From assembly GCA_033851265.1 (NCBI GenBank), contig JAWWOW010000016.1, positions 62,001 to 126,000 of the forward strand: 64,000 nt of DNA, written 5' to 3'. Under the pieces are notes generated by a model. It was not told the origin of the DNA. It saw nothing but the letters and a program-made list of their open reading frames with translations, and searched no databases. Below, one piece after another: positions 7,245 to 16,092 of this stretch. How positions within the stretch are numbered: the stretch's first letter is position 1; each line of letters starts with the position of its first letter. The translations under genes and the position numbers were made by a program. This DNA comes from JAWWOW01 sp033851265 (GTDB taxonomy: Bacteria > Actinomycetota > Actinomycetes > JAWWOW01).

Positions 7245-8558
7245 GTGAGTTCACGCGATACCTCTTTCGTCGCGTCCAATTTGCCGTGGCATGCACCGCA
7301 TGCGCGCGCAGCGCTCGATGCAGTCGTGCAGCTGCCTGGCTCGAAATCACAGACAAATCGGGCACTGGTTCTCGCGGCGCTGTCCGACGGTGCGTCGAAC
7401 ATCCGCCGCCCGCTTCGCTCGCGCGACACGACGCTCATGGTCGACGGTCTCCGCAATCTCGGAATCGCCATCAGTGGGCAGCATGGGGACTGGGTGGTCA
7501 CCGGGGGTGCACACACCGACTCCCCCACCGTGGTCGACGTCGGCAATGCCGGCACGGTGGCCCGATTCCTGCCCCCGGTCGCAGCGTTCGCAACGGCAGC
7601 AGTGCAGTTCGACGGCGATCCTCGCATGCGCGCGCGACCACTCGGCCCGCTCATCGCCGCTCTGCGCGACCTCGGCGTACGCCTCGACGACGACCGTCGC
7701 GACGCACTTCCGTTCACGGTCCACGGGACCGGCCGCATCACCGGTGGCGCGGTTCGCGTCGATGCGTCGGCCTCGTCACAACTGGTCAGCGGCCTGCTGC
7801 TGACAGCACCGCGATACGACGTCGGCGTGGATCTCACCCATGTCGGTGCCGCCGTCCCCAGCGCACCGCACATCCAGATGACCGTCGACATGCTGCGCCG
7901 TGCAGGTGCGACCGTCGATGTCGACGAGCATCGTTGGCGCGTCGCACCGAGCGAGCTGCATCCGCGGGAGTGGGTCATCGAACCGGACTTGTCGAGTGCC
8001 GCGCCGTTCGTGGCCGCGGCCGTTGTCACTGGTGGATCCGTTCGGATTCCCGGCTGGCCAACGACGACCACCCAGCCCGGCGGACTCTTGCCGGACCTGC
8101 TTGCTGCAATGGGCGCGGCGTACGAACTGAATTCGGACGGTCTCACCATCCGCGGCCCGGACACAATCAGTGGCATCGATGCGGATCTGCGCGCGTGCAG
8201 CGAGTTGGTACCTGTCATCGCCGCAGTGGCAGCGGTTGCGACGTCCCCCTCCCGGCTGCGCGGCATCGCGCACATGCGCCTGCAGGAGACCGACCGGCTA
8301 GCTGCTCTGGCCACGGAGATCGGCCGGCTGGGTGGCGACGTGCGCGAGACCGAGGACGGGCTCGAAATCAGACCGCAACGCATGCACGGCGGCACGGTCA
8401 AGACGTACGACGACCATCGGATCGTCATGGCCGCGGCCGTGCTCGGCCTGGTCGTGCCGGGTGTGCAGGTCGAGAACGCCGAGACCGTGGCCAAGACACT
8501 GCCGGAATTCACCGACTTGTGGGCTGGGATGCTCGCCGTCCCGGGCGGTGAGAGCTGA
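7245..8558 (+). CDS. aroA: 3-phosphoshikimate 1-carboxyvinyltransferase (EPSP synthase)
   Basis: A 437-residue enzyme of the shikimate pathway transferring enolpyruvyl from PEP to shikimate-3-phosphate. Diagnostic motifs are LPGSKSQTNRALVLAAL (substrate-binding Lys and Ser), GNAGTVARFLPP, SASSQLVSGLLL, RLQETDRLAAL and the C-terminal KTYDDHRIVMAAAV. Length is standard. The start is GTG at 7245. The stop region overlaps the likely start of rsgA (see that entry). The antisense strand has a long open frame that is only a high-GC shadow. Confidence 0.96.
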   Translation: MSSRDTSFVASNLPWHAPHARAALDAVVQLPGSKSQTNRALVLAALSDGASNIRRPLRSRDTTLMVDGLRNLGIAISGQHGDWVVTGGAHTDSPTVVDVGNAGTVARFLPPVAAFATAAVQFDGDPRMRARPLGPLIAALRDLGVRLDDDRRDALPFTVHGTGRITGGAVRVDASASSQLVSGLLLTAPRYDVGVDLTHVGAAVPSAPHIQMTVDMLRRAGATVDVDEHRWRVAPSELHPREWVIEPDLSSAAPFVAAAVVTGGSVRIPGWPTTTTQPGGLLPDLLAAMGAAYELNSDGLTIRGPDTISGIDADLRACSELVPVIAAVAAVATSPSRLRGIAHMRLQETDRLAALATEIGRLGGDVRETEDGLEIRPQRMHGGTVKTYDDHRIVMAAAVLGLVVPGVQVENAETVAKTLPEFTDLWAGMLAVPGGES

Positions 8559-9556
8559 CCCGCCGCCGGGATCTCGACGAGGACGACGTCCGCGTGCGCG
8601 CGCGCGTTCGGTCCCGCGCCCGGACCCGCCAACGCCCGGAACACGACGAAGCCATCCCCGCTTTCGTCGTTGCGGTCGACCGGGGTCGCTACAGCTGCCG
8701 CACTCCGGACGGTCGAATCGTGACGGCGATGCGTGCGCGCGAACTCGGAAGACGTGCGGTCGTGGTCGGCGATAACGTGCGACTGGTCGGCGATGTTGGC
8801 GGCGGCACCGACGCCCTCGCCCGCATCGTGCGCGTGGACGAACGCAAGTCGGTGTTACGTCGCACGGCCGATGACGACGACCCCGTCGAGCGCATCGTTG
8901 TGGCGAACGCCGACCAACTCGTGATCGTCACGGCACTGGCGGACCCGCCGCCGCGGCCGCGATTGATCGATCGCTGTCTCGTGGCGGCATTCGACGCTCA
9001 CCTGGATCCCCTGCTGTGCCTCACAAAAGCAGACCTCGCCGACCCAGGGGAATTGCTCGCGGCCTACGCGCCCTTAGGTGTCTCTGCGGTAGTGACGAGC
9101 CGCGAACATCTCGACGACGACATCGCGACGCTGCGCGAGCGGCTGTCTGGGCGCATCAGTGTGATGGTTGGCCATTCGGGTGTGGGGAAGTCGACGTTGG
9201 TCAACCGTCTGGTGCCGGATGCGGATCGCGCTATCGGTGCGGTGAGCGATCTGACCGGGCGCGGACGACACACGTCGTCCTCTGCGGTCGCACTCGCGCT
9301 GCCTGGCGGTGGCTGGATCGTCGACACTCCAGGCATCCGGAGCTTCGGGCTCGCTCATGTAGCACCCGAAACGGTGCTTGCGGCATTTCCGGACCTGGCG
9401 CCGGCCGCCGCGGACTGTCCACCCGGCTGCACGCACGCAGTGGATGCCCCCGGATGCGCCCTGCCGGGCCATGTCGCGGCGGGGCATGCCGAACCTGCGC
9501 GCCTGGAGTCGTTGCGCCGCCTGCTCGCCGCCCGGGACCGCACTGCTGACGACTGA
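8555..9556 (+). CDS. rsgA: ribosome small-subunit GTPase RsgA
   Basis: A circularly permuted GTPase that checks late 30S maturation. An N-terminal OB domain is followed by NADQLVIVTAL, G4 (TKADL), P-loop GHSGVGKSTLVNRL and G3 (DTPGIRSFGL), in the permuted order. A C-terminal zinc knuckle lies in DCPPGCTHAVDAPGCAL. The first canonical start is GTG 8594. However, the codons before it read RRRDLDEDDVRVR, matching the conserved N-terminus of actinobacterial homologues, and the only candidate before the upstream stop is CTG 8555, overlapping the aroA stop (CTGA). That start is adopted here with caution. Confidence 0.9.
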   Translation: MTRRRDLDEDDVRVRARVRSRARTRQRPEHDEAIPAFVVAVDRGRYSCRTPDGRIVTAMRARELGRRAVVVGDNVRLVGDVGGGTDALARIVRVDERKSVLRRTADDDDPVERIVVANADQLVIVTALADPPPRPRLIDRCLVAAFDAHLDPLLCLTKADLADPGELLAAYAPLGVSAVVTSREHLDDDIATLRERLSGRISVMVGHSGVGKSTLVNRLVPDADRAIGAVSDLTGRGRHTSSSAVALALPGGGWIVDTPGIRSFGLAHVAPETVLAAFPDLAPAAADCPPGCTHAVDAPGCALPGHVAAGHAEPARLESLRRLLAARDRTADD

Positions 9557-9557
9557 C

Positions 9558-10100
9558 TCACACCTCGACCGTGCCGCCCGTACGCCAATAGACGCCCGCG
9601 TCGCGGGACAGCAAACCTTCATCAACCAGGTAACGCCGTAGCGCCGCGTAGTCGTCATGCAGATCGCCGATCATCGCGTTCACCTGCTTTTCGGTGTAGC
9701 GCTGACCGGGTTCGAACATCTTCGCGAGGTAGTCGAGGATCACCAGCCGCTTCGCGTGCTGCATCGGGATTGAGAGCAGCCGACCAGCACGGATGAACCG
9801 TTGGAGCACGGCGGCTTCTTCAGGAGTGGCAGCCGGGAAGTGACCGATCTGTGCGGCCGGTGCGGACGGCCGGGCGGCGGCGAACTGCTCGATCAGCAGC
9901 TGCCACGAGCCTGTGTCATCGCGGTCCACCAGCCCGCCTTGCTCGAGTCGCGCGAGCGCAGCGAGGACAGCGCGCCGCGGAAGTGTCGTCGCAGCGACAA
10001 CGTCCGCCGTTGTCGACGCTCCGAGTACGAGCGCCGCCACCACGCGCAGCCGCTCGGACGAACTGAGCAGGCCGAGGATCTCGGCGGCGTCGGCAGACAC
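9558..10100 (-). CDS. DUF2087 protein with N-terminal winged helix
   Basis: A 180-residue putative regulator. Residues ~1-75 form an ArsR/HxlR-like winged helix (SERLRVVAALVLGAST, then RRAVLAALARLEQGGLV). Residues ~110-175 are the DUF2087 domain with its signature FEPGQRYTEKQVNAMIG followed by HDDYAALRRYLVDEGLL. DUF2087 resembles another small winged helix. The start is at 10100. It converges on rsgA, with stops one base apart, and lies just downstream of the di-iron protein gene on the same strand. Its target is unknown. Confidence 0.88.
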   Translation of the reverse strand: MSADAAEILGLLSSSERLRVVAALVLGASTTADVVAATTLPRRAVLAALARLEQGGLVDRDDTGSWQLLIEQFAAARPSAPAAQIGHFPAATPEEAAVLQRFIRAGRLLSIPMQHAKRLVILDYLAKMFEPGQRYTEKQVNAMIGDLHDDYAALRRYLVDEGLLSRDAGVYWRTGGTVEV

Positions 10101-10126
10101 GCCCCCCAGTGTGCCCAGCCGGTGGC

Positions 10127-11224
10127 TCAGTCCGCTGCTGCGGCGATCGTCTCGTGGACCTCATCCGTACGTCGTTGCAGACCAACGCGTTCGGCGTCGA
10201 TCTGCTCGGCGATGTCTTCGTCGCTGCGCATCAGCGCATCGAGGTCGACGCCGGCCATGTCGAGGACGCCCATATCGGCGTAACACTTCTGGACCTTCTC
10301 GCCCCACAAGCCGATGTCCTTGACGCACGGCACGATCCTGCTGAACAGCAGGGAGCGGAACGCCTGCTGCAGCATCGAGTGCTCCGCCACCTCGAGGCAC
10401 TCATCGATCGGAAGCCCGAGGTTGCTATAGACATCGCGGGCGAGGAACCGGTTGCGCATCAACCAGCAGCCTTCGACGACGAAGTCCTCGCGCTCTGCAC
10501 GCTCCTTCGACGTCAACTCGCGGTATTGATCACGCAGCGCGATGCGTCCGAAGGCAACGTGGCGTGCTTCGTCCTGCATGACGTACGCGAGCAGTTGTTT
10601 GGCCAGTGGGTTGGTCGCAATGTCGCGGTAGACGCCGAACGCAGCAAGAGCGAGGCCCTCGATGAGCACCTGCATGCCGAGGTATGCGTAATCCCACTCG
10701 CTGCTGCCCAACGCGTCGGACAGCAACGAACCGAGGTCGTCGTTCATCGGGTAGACGACGCCAATCTTCTCCTGCAGGAAGCGGCTGAACGTCTCGACGT
10801 GTCGTGCCTCGTCCATCGTCTGCGTGGCGGCGTAGAACTTCGCGTCGATGTCGGGCACCGCCTCGACAAGCCGCGCGGATGTGATCATCGCGCCCTGCTC
10901 ACCGTGCAAGAACTGACTGAACGTCCACGCGTTGATGTGCTGGAGCAGCGTGTCCTGCTCCTTTTCGTTCATTCGGGCCCAGATGTCACTGCCGTGAAAA
11001 GCGTTGTACTCGTCCGGAAATCCGGCCGGGTTGATCGGATCGACTTCGATCGACCAGTCGATGCGCTTGGTCGAGTCCCACTGCTTGTCCTTGCCCTTCT
11101 GGTAGAGCGCAAGCAGCTTGTCGCGTCCGTCGTCGTACTCCCAGTTGAACCTCGCGCTGCCAGCCATGGGGACATCCCACGTCTCGCGCGATGCGGGAAA
11201 GGCGTACTTGTCGTAAGTGCTCAT
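10127..11224 (-). CDS. ferritin-like (R2-type) di-iron protein
   Basis: A 365-residue helical protein of the ferritin/ribonucleotide-reductase-like superfamily. Four carboxylate/His metal-binding helices are visible: HGEQGAMITSA, MDEARHVETF, MQVLIEGLAL and MQDEARHVAF. The two EXXH-type motifs DEARH are the hallmark of an oxygen-activating di-iron centre. Long family members include AurF-like N-oxygenases, but the substrate here is unknown. The stop overlaps nothing downstream; upstream, the ATG at 11224 overlaps the TetR gene stop by four bases, so the regulator and the enzyme form one operon. Confidence 0.85.
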   Translation of the reverse strand: MSTYDKYAFPASRETWDVPMAGSARFNWEYDDGRDKLLALYQKGKDKQWDSTKRIDWSIEVDPINPAGFPDEYNAFHGSDIWARMNEKEQDTLLQHINAWTFSQFLHGEQGAMITSARLVEAVPDIDAKFYAATQTMDEARHVETFSRFLQEKIGVVYPMNDDLGSLLSDALGSSEWDYAYLGMQVLIEGLALAAFGVYRDIATNPLAKQLLAYVMQDEARHVAFGRIALRDQYRELTSKERAEREDFVVEGCWLMRNRFLARDVYSNLGLPIDECLEVAEHSMLQQAFRSLLFSRIVPCVKDIGLWGEKVQKCYADMGVLDMAGVDLDALMRSDEDIAEQIDAERVGLQRRTDEVHETIAAAAD

Positions 11225-11805
11225 GGCGTTCTCCGTTGCTCAGGGGCGAGGAGCTTGTCGACGAGGTGGGCGACCCGCGCAGATACGAGTTCGACCGCAT
11301 CAGCGGGCAGGAACAGATACGAGATGGTCAGGCGTACGACGACGTCGGCGGCGAGGTCGCTCTCCGTCGGCTCGAGATCGGGCCAGTCAGCGTGTAGCCG
11401 GGTCGAGATGCGTGCGCGTGCCGCATCGAACAGCGGCTCGGCACGGGTGGTGAGGAAGGGCAGCAAGCCACCGGCGTCGGTGTCGTCGGTCAGAACCGCC
11501 TTGACGAGTGGGTTGTCGGCGGCAAGTCGCAAGGTCGTGGCAACGGCGACGCCGACGGCTTCCGCCGGTGTGCCCGTGTGGCCTGTGAGCGCGGCGTCGA
11601 CGGCGTCGAGGAACCGGCCCGCCTCGCGCATGGCCAGTGCCTCGGCCAACGCGTCCTTGCTGCCGAACTCGTTGTACAACGTCTGCCGGGAGACGCCCGC
11701 GGCGTTCGCCACGTCGAGCATCCGGGCCTTCGGCCACCCGCCCGCTACGACCGCGTCGTATGCCGCGTCGAGCAGCGCATCCCGGGTGGTGGCCATAGCA
11801 GCCAT
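11221..11805 (-). CDS. TetR-family transcriptional regulator
   Basis: A 194-residue repressor. The N-terminal helix-turn-helix runs TRDALLDAAYDAVVAGG, then MLDVANAAGVSRQTLYNEFGSKDALAEAL. The remainder is a ligand-binding helical domain ending in LVDKLLAPEQ. It is the first gene of an operon with the di-iron protein (4-bp overlap), whose expression it probably controls. A palindromic operator candidate lies directly upstream, between this gene and the divergent hisN. The ligand is unknown. Confidence 0.92.
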   Translation of the reverse strand: MAAMATTRDALLDAAYDAVVAGGWPKARMLDVANAAGVSRQTLYNEFGSKDALAEALAMREAGRFLDAVDAALTGHTGTPAEAVGVAVATTLRLAADNPLVKAVLTDDTDAGGLLPFLTTRAEPLFDAARARISTRLHADWPDLEPTESDLAADVVVRLTISYLFLPADAVELVSARVAHLVDKLLAPEQRRTP

Positions 11806-11807
11806 GG

Positions 11808-11832
11808 TTTACACGAATACCCTTCGTGTCAA
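11808..11832. promoter_or_regulatory. palindromic operator upstream of TetR-di-iron operon
   Basis: Ten-base arms TTTACACGAA (11808-11817) and TTCGTGTCAA (11823-11832) are separated by five bases. The inner seven pairs (ACACGAA/TTCGTGT) are perfect and the full arms have one mismatch. It begins three bases before the TetR start codon and lies 27 bp from the divergent hisN start, the expected place for an autoregulatory TetR operator. Confidence 0.75.
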
Positions 11833-11858
11833 GTACCTGCGGCCGTTAACCTCGCGCG

Positions 11859-12638
11859 GTGACCGATCCGGACCTCGATCTGGCGCTGCGCCTCGCTGAC
11901 GCGGCGGATGCGATCACGCTGGGACGGTTCCGGGCGGCCGACCTCATGGTGACGGACAAGCCCGACCTCACCCCGGTCAGCGACGCCGACCGATCCGTCG
12001 AGTCGAGGATCCGAGAACTGCTGGCGGAGTTGCACCCGGGTGACGCCGTTGTCGGCGAGGAGTACGGCGAGACCGGTGACGCACCACGCCGCTGGATCAT
12101 CGACCCAATCGACGGGACGAAGAACTTCGTTCGTGGCCACCCGGTGTGGGCGACCTTGCTCGCATTGCAGGTTGACGGCGAGGGCGACGTCGGCGTCGTG
12201 TCGGCGCCTGCTCTCGGACGTCGCTGGTGGGCACGTCGTGGTGAAGGCACCTGGACCCGTGACGTTGGAGGCGACACGCGCGCCTGCTCAGTGTCACGCG
12301 TCGGCGCACTCGACCACGCTTTCTTCGTCTACTCCGGTCTGAATGGCTGGGGCGCGCGGGAGCCGAACTTCCGACGGCTCACCGAATCGGTCTGGCGCAC
12401 GCGCGGGTTCGGTGATTTCTGGACGTACACGATGGTCGCCGAAGGCATTGCAGACATCGCCGCCGAACCCGAGGTGTCGCTGTGGGACCTCGCCGCCGTT
12501 CAGGTAATCGTGGAAGAAGCGGGCGGGACGTTCAGCGACGTCTCCGGCGCGAAGGGGCCTGATGGTGGGAGCGCTATTGCAACGAACGGCCTGCTGCACT
12601 CCGCCGCGCTCGGCGTACTGAACGAACCCGCGCGGTGA
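11859..12638 (+). CDS. hisN: histidinol-phosphatase, inositol-monophosphatase family (HisN)
   Basis: A 259-residue Mg-dependent phosphatase catalysing the penultimate step of histidine synthesis in actinobacteria. Motifs are GEEYGE (metal Glu), IDPIDGTKNFVRGHPVW (the IMPase metal loop) and a C-terminal SLWDLAAVQVIVEEAGG. The NFVRGHPVW variant and the overall match to mycobacterial HisN favour histidinol phosphate over inositol phosphate. The start is GTG at 11859. The 3' end overlaps the convergent membrane-protein gene by 65 bp. Confidence 0.88.
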   Translation: MTDPDLDLALRLADAADAITLGRFRAADLMVTDKPDLTPVSDADRSVESRIRELLAELHPGDAVVGEEYGETGDAPRRWIIDPIDGTKNFVRGHPVWATLLALQVDGEGDVGVVSAPALGRRWWARRGEGTWTRDVGGDTRACSVSRVGALDHAFFVYSGLNGWGAREPNFRRLTESVWRTRGFGDFWTYTMVAEGIADIAAEPEVSLWDLAAVQVIVEEAGGTFSDVSGAKGPDGGSAIATNGLLHSAALGVLNEPAR

Positions 12639-13416
12639 TCCACGGGGCCGCGAATAACGCGGCAGCGTCGAAGAATCCGTAGCCGCCGGCGGCACCGCTC
12701 GGCGGATTGCCGATCGCCACGAGTCCGGTCGGATCGTGCAAGCTCCACGTCCATGTGCCGAGGGCGGTGCCGAGCAGCTCGAGGTAAGTCACCACGAAAA
12801 ACGCGCCGACGAAAACGAGCGGTGCCGGCGAGCGACGCATCCACAACGCGAGGCAGCAGAACCAGAGAAAGCCGAGCAGGTCGGGCCGACTTGATACGAA
12901 CAGGCCCCACGCCGCGTAGGAGCCCGCGACAGTGATCGTCCCCGGAATGACCCATCGTCGACCGGCTATCAGCAGGGGCGACCGGCCCAGGGCGAGCGCC
13001 GCGAGGTAGACCAGGCCGTGTCCGGGTGGGACGTACACCGGCACTTGGTGGAGGCGATACGTGTAGACGCCGAGGCCGGACGAGAAGGTGTATTCGATGG
13101 CTGTCGCAAAGGCGACGACGACGATGACCTGCGCCCTGGTGGTCCCATTCTCGCGCCAGAGCAACGCGATGAGGAGCCCAGCGGTCACGGCTCCCAGCCA
13201 GAGCTGACGTCCGGTGCCCGCGTTGTCGAGCGGGAGGACGACGCCGACCCACACGACGACGGTGCAGGCCAAAGCCAGATCCCGCCGGGAAGCCCGGACG
13301 AGTGCGCGGAGCGGCGAGCGCTCGGCGACCGGGAGGGCGCGGGGAGCATCGGCGACCGGGAGGGCGCGGGGGGAATCGGCGACCGGGAGGCGAGGGGTAT
13401 CGGCCTGGGCGGTCAC
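12574..13416 (-). CDS. polytopic membrane protein of unknown function
   Basis: A 280-residue integral membrane protein. After a ~45-residue Pro/Ala-rich N-terminus built on a short repeat (PVADSPRALPVADAPRALPVAE) come about seven hydrophobic segments, including LALACTVVVWVGVVLPL, VIVVVAFATAIEYTF, LVYLAALALG and APLVFVGAFFVVTYLELLG. The loop GLGVYTYRLHQVPVYVPPGHGLVY is rich in aromatic and polar residues and may be functional. The start is GTG at 13416. Its 3' end overlaps hisN. I do not recognise a named family; it may be an actinobacterial conserved membrane protein. Confidence 0.78.
   Translation of the reverse strand: MTAQADTPRLPVADSPRALPVADAPRALPVAERSPLRALVRASRRDLALACTVVVWVGVVLPLDNAGTGRQLWLGAVTAGLLIALLWRENGTTRAQVIVVVAFATAIEYTFSSGLGVYTYRLHQVPVYVPPGHGLVYLAALALGRSPLLIAGRRWVIPGTITVAGSYAAWGLFVSSRPDLLGFLWFCCLALWMRRSPAPLVFVGAFFVVTYLELLGTALGTWTWSLHDPTGLVAIGNPPSGAAGGYGFFDAAALFAAPWITARVRSVRRARRSAAGRSLQ
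13322..13396. repeat. 27-bp in-frame tandem repeat
   Basis: Two full copies (13322-13348, 13349-13375) and a partial third of a 27-bp unit beginning tcggcgaccgggagg. Nine codons per unit give the repeated peptide PVADxPRAL near the N-terminus of the membrane protein. Copies are nearly identical, so copy number could vary between strains. Confidence 0.9.
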
Positions 13417-13505
13417 CCGCCCATCCTGCCAACGCTGGTCGAGATGGTCGACGTACTGGTATCAAGCGTGGCAGGCTCGCTCGTTAACGATCACAGGAGG
13501 TCGCG

Positions 13506-13898
13506 GTGCTGGTGCGGGACGGGATGAGCACGGTGGTCCTGAGCATCGGGCCGGCGCACACCTTGCGGGAGGCCGCTCGAGCCATGTCGGAGCGCAAGGT
13601 CGGTGCAGCCGTCGTTGTCGATGCGGACGTAGGCGTGGGCATCATCACCGAGCGGGACGTCCTGAACGCCGTCGGCAAGGGTCTGGACCCTGACCGTGAG
13701 GTGGCAGCGGCGCACCTGACCAGCGACCTCGTGTTCGCGTCCCCAGATTGGACGTTGGACGACGCGGCGAGCGCGATGGTTCGCGGCGGGTTCCGCCACT
13801 TGGTCGTCATGGAGGAAGACGACGTTGTCGGCATGCTCTCGGTCCGCGACATCGTCAAATGCTGGACGACCGAAGCAGCCGAAGCCGCCAGCAGCTGA
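13506..13898 (+). CDS. two-CBS-domain protein
   Basis: A 130-residue protein made only of two CBS motifs (residues ~1-60 and ~65-125), each with the GxGIITERDVL / VVGMLSVRDIV signature. Tandem CBS pairs bind adenosyl nucleotides such as AMP or ATP. Stand-alone versions in mycobacteria include hypoxic response protein Hrp1. The GTG start at 13506 has an excellent Shine-Dalgarno (aggagg) at the proper distance. It converges with the large secreted protein gene across a 21-bp gap. The partner or ligand is unknown. Confidence 0.92.
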   Translation: MLVRDGMSTVVLSIGPAHTLREAARAMSERKVGAAVVVDADVGVGIITERDVLNAVGKGLDPDREVAAAHLTSDLVFASPDWTLDDAASAMVRGGFRHLVVMEEDDVVGMLSVRDIVKCWTTEAAEAASS

Positions 13899-13919
13899 GC
13901 TAAAAACAGCGACCCGGGG

Positions 13920-16004
13920 TTAGTACGGCTTCGCTGTCGCCACGAGTTTCGCATCCACGTTGTAGGCGTACTCGCGGGTGACGTTGCGCGGGGCCGACAT
14001 CGGCACCGAGAAGCGCCACTGCTGACCGTCGACCTCGTCGACCGACTTGGGGCCGAAGAGGTTGTCGCTGTCCTGCGTGACGAAGAAATGCAAACCGTGT
14101 TGGCCGATGGCGCCTTGGAACGGCATGCGCTTCCAGGCAGGGGTTGACGCCGGCGCCGTCGGGTTGCAGGTCAAGTCGCTGTAGGTCAGCGTGCTGGGCG
14201 CTCCATGCGCCTTCCAGTAGTCGACGTACCCGTCCTTCACCCGTTGGTCGGTGAACGGCTCGCCCGGCCACGGCCGTTGCACGGGCGCATCACCGGTGCC
14301 GTCATCGATGCACGCGTCGTCGCGGTAATACGGGACTGCGGCCGCGTTCCCCGCAGCGATTGTCGGACTCGTCAGCTCGAACACATAGACAAGGCCGCCA
14401 TTCGGACCAGCAACCTCTTCGGGGCGGTTCACTGCGGAGCACACGTCAAATGTCGGGTCGCACGTGTCGAAGAACGCCGGGTCGTTGGAACCCGGCAACG
14501 AGTCGATGTTCCCGACGTCGTCGTTGACCCCGTCGATGTTCACGCCATCCCGATTCGTCGGGTTGTAGTACTTGGTCACCGCACCGGGGTTGTAGTCCCA
14601 GGACGTGTACAGCCCGTCCGGCGGGATCGGGTGCACGCGGACGTGGTAGGAGAACACGTCCGCATCGCGGTAGTACGTCTCCGTCTTGGTCACGTTCGTC
14701 CCAGAGTCGGCGCCCCAGATCTCCCGCATCGCACGCACCGGGCCAGCCCGCCAACCAAGAAGCGCCGAGTTGCCTTCCCAGTTCACCTGCTCGTCCTCGA
14801 ATCCGACGACAGAAACGGTGGAGTCAGGGCTTTGCTGGAACGCGCGGCCCTTCCAGCGGGCGATGAGATCTGGCCCGTACTGGCGCTCGGTCTTGGGTCG
14901 CGTCACTGCCAACGACCGAACCATCCAGCGGCCGGTGGCCGACAGCGTGTACGTCGGGGTGCTCACGGTCATTCCGTCGCGCGGGAAGCGGTCGGTCGAC
15001 GGCCGCGACTGGCCGTCCGACGCGGTGATGGGCGGATTGGCGTCATTGCTGGGCGATGTCCTGCAAACGGTGCCGGGGATGTTGAAGCCGTAGCCGGTGT
15101 TGCTGGTGCCGACCTTCTCGGTGTCGGCGGGGCCGTAGGAGTATCGATCGATCCACTCGTCTGCGTCGGCAGCGCGCTTCATTGTCACGTAGGGCGAATT
15201 GGCTGCGGTGTACGTCGAACCACCGGGCTTGAGGAACAGATACATGTAACGCGTCGCAGCAGGCTGCAACGGGTCGCGCAGGGTGACGACCTGCCCGCTT
15301 GTCGCATTTGCAGGCGCGGGTACACCGGCCGGTGCTTTGGTCGCACCTGCATCGCGCGCCATGAACGTGATCTCGTCATCATCGTCGAGCGTCGGCACCG
15401 GGTCCTGCATCGCACGCAAGAAGCTGTCCGGAGTCTCGCCCGGGCCGAGGGCCGCCACTCCTGATGCAAGCGCTGCGTTGACCTCAGCGATCGAGTTCGC
15501 GTAGCGGGCCGAGCAGTCCCCGAAGACCTTCTTCCACGCTTCTTCGCCGACCGCATGCTGGTCAGGGGCCCACGCGTAGGTCAGCTCTTCGTCCGTTCCG
15601 GAGTACGTGGAGAAGTCCGAGCGCCCGTTGGCGAGGAAGTTGGGGAACCGCTGGTCGACCTGCACGGGTGCTTCCACCCACTTGCCGCCAACCCAGCGGT
15701 ATGCCGCGATCTGGTCGGGCGACACGCCTGCGCGACTGTCCGGGGGCACGACCAGGCGACCGTTGTGGGCGGTGCGTTTGGCATCGCCCGTGGTCTTGGC
15801 GCCAGACGGGTAGGGCTCGGCGAGCCCCTGGGCGGCCAGCCGGGACCAGGTGGGCAGCGACGCTCCGGTCAGCACGACGGGGGCTGCGTCGCGGGCAACC
15901 CCGAATGGGGTCCCGACCGGACCGGGGGCCGACCCGGCGAGCGCGACGGTCGACGGCAGCAGCACGGCTACGGCTACGGTGACGTGGCCGGCGAGTCGGC
16001 GCAT
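13920..16004 (-). CDS. large secreted protein of unknown function
   Basis: A 694-residue exported protein. Residues 1-~24 are a signal peptide (HVTVAVAVLLPSTVALAGSA). The mature protein has no further membrane segment and is rich in aromatic and acidic residues, with YSGTDEELTYAWAPDQHA, DDDDEITFMARDAG, NWEGNSALLGWRAGPVRAMREIWGADSG and several Cys pairs (DTCDPTFDVC) that could form disulfides. The pattern suggests an extracellular beta-rich domain protein, possibly a surface enzyme, but no catalytic family is recognised. The start is ATG at 16004. It is monocistronic, divergent from the DUF2156 gene. Confidence 0.82.
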   Translation of the reverse strand: MRRLAGHVTVAVAVLLPSTVALAGSAPGPVGTPFGVARDAAPVVLTGASLPTWSRLAAQGLAEPYPSGAKTTGDAKRTAHNGRLVVPPDSRAGVSPDQIAAYRWVGGKWVEAPVQVDQRFPNFLANGRSDFSTYSGTDEELTYAWAPDQHAVGEEAWKKVFGDCSARYANSIAEVNAALASGVAALGPGETPDSFLRAMQDPVPTLDDDDEITFMARDAGATKAPAGVPAPANATSGQVVTLRDPLQPAATRYMYLFLKPGGSTYTAANSPYVTMKRAADADEWIDRYSYGPADTEKVGTSNTGYGFNIPGTVCRTSPSNDANPPITASDGQSRPSTDRFPRDGMTVSTPTYTLSATGRWMVRSLAVTRPKTERQYGPDLIARWKGRAFQQSPDSTVSVVGFEDEQVNWEGNSALLGWRAGPVRAMREIWGADSGTNVTKTETYYRDADVFSYHVRVHPIPPDGLYTSWDYNPGAVTKYYNPTNRDGVNIDGVNDDVGNIDSLPGSNDPAFFDTCDPTFDVCSAVNRPEEVAGPNGGLVYVFELTSPTIAAGNAAAVPYYRDDACIDDGTGDAPVQRPWPGEPFTDQRVKDGYVDYWKAHGAPSTLTYSDLTCNPTAPASTPAWKRMPFQGAIGQHGLHFFVTQDSDNLFGPKSVDEVDGQQWRFSVPMSAPRNVTREYAYNVDAKLVATAKPY

Positions 16005-16092
16005 GCAGAGGCTCCCTGATGGGGGTGGATGGGAGAGGGTTTCGACGCGGTAAGTCGAAACTCCTCCGACTAGCGGCCCTGACGGGCGAGGG

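Noticed and set aside
7235..8644. 469-residue open frame antisense to aroA
   Set aside because: Composition is Ser/Arg/Thr/Pro-rich without domains; it mirrors the wobble positions of aroA, whose motifs are certain.
10109..11899. 596-residue + strand frame across the di-iron and TetR genes
   Set aside because: It is the antisense shadow of two genes with clear motifs and has no start signal.
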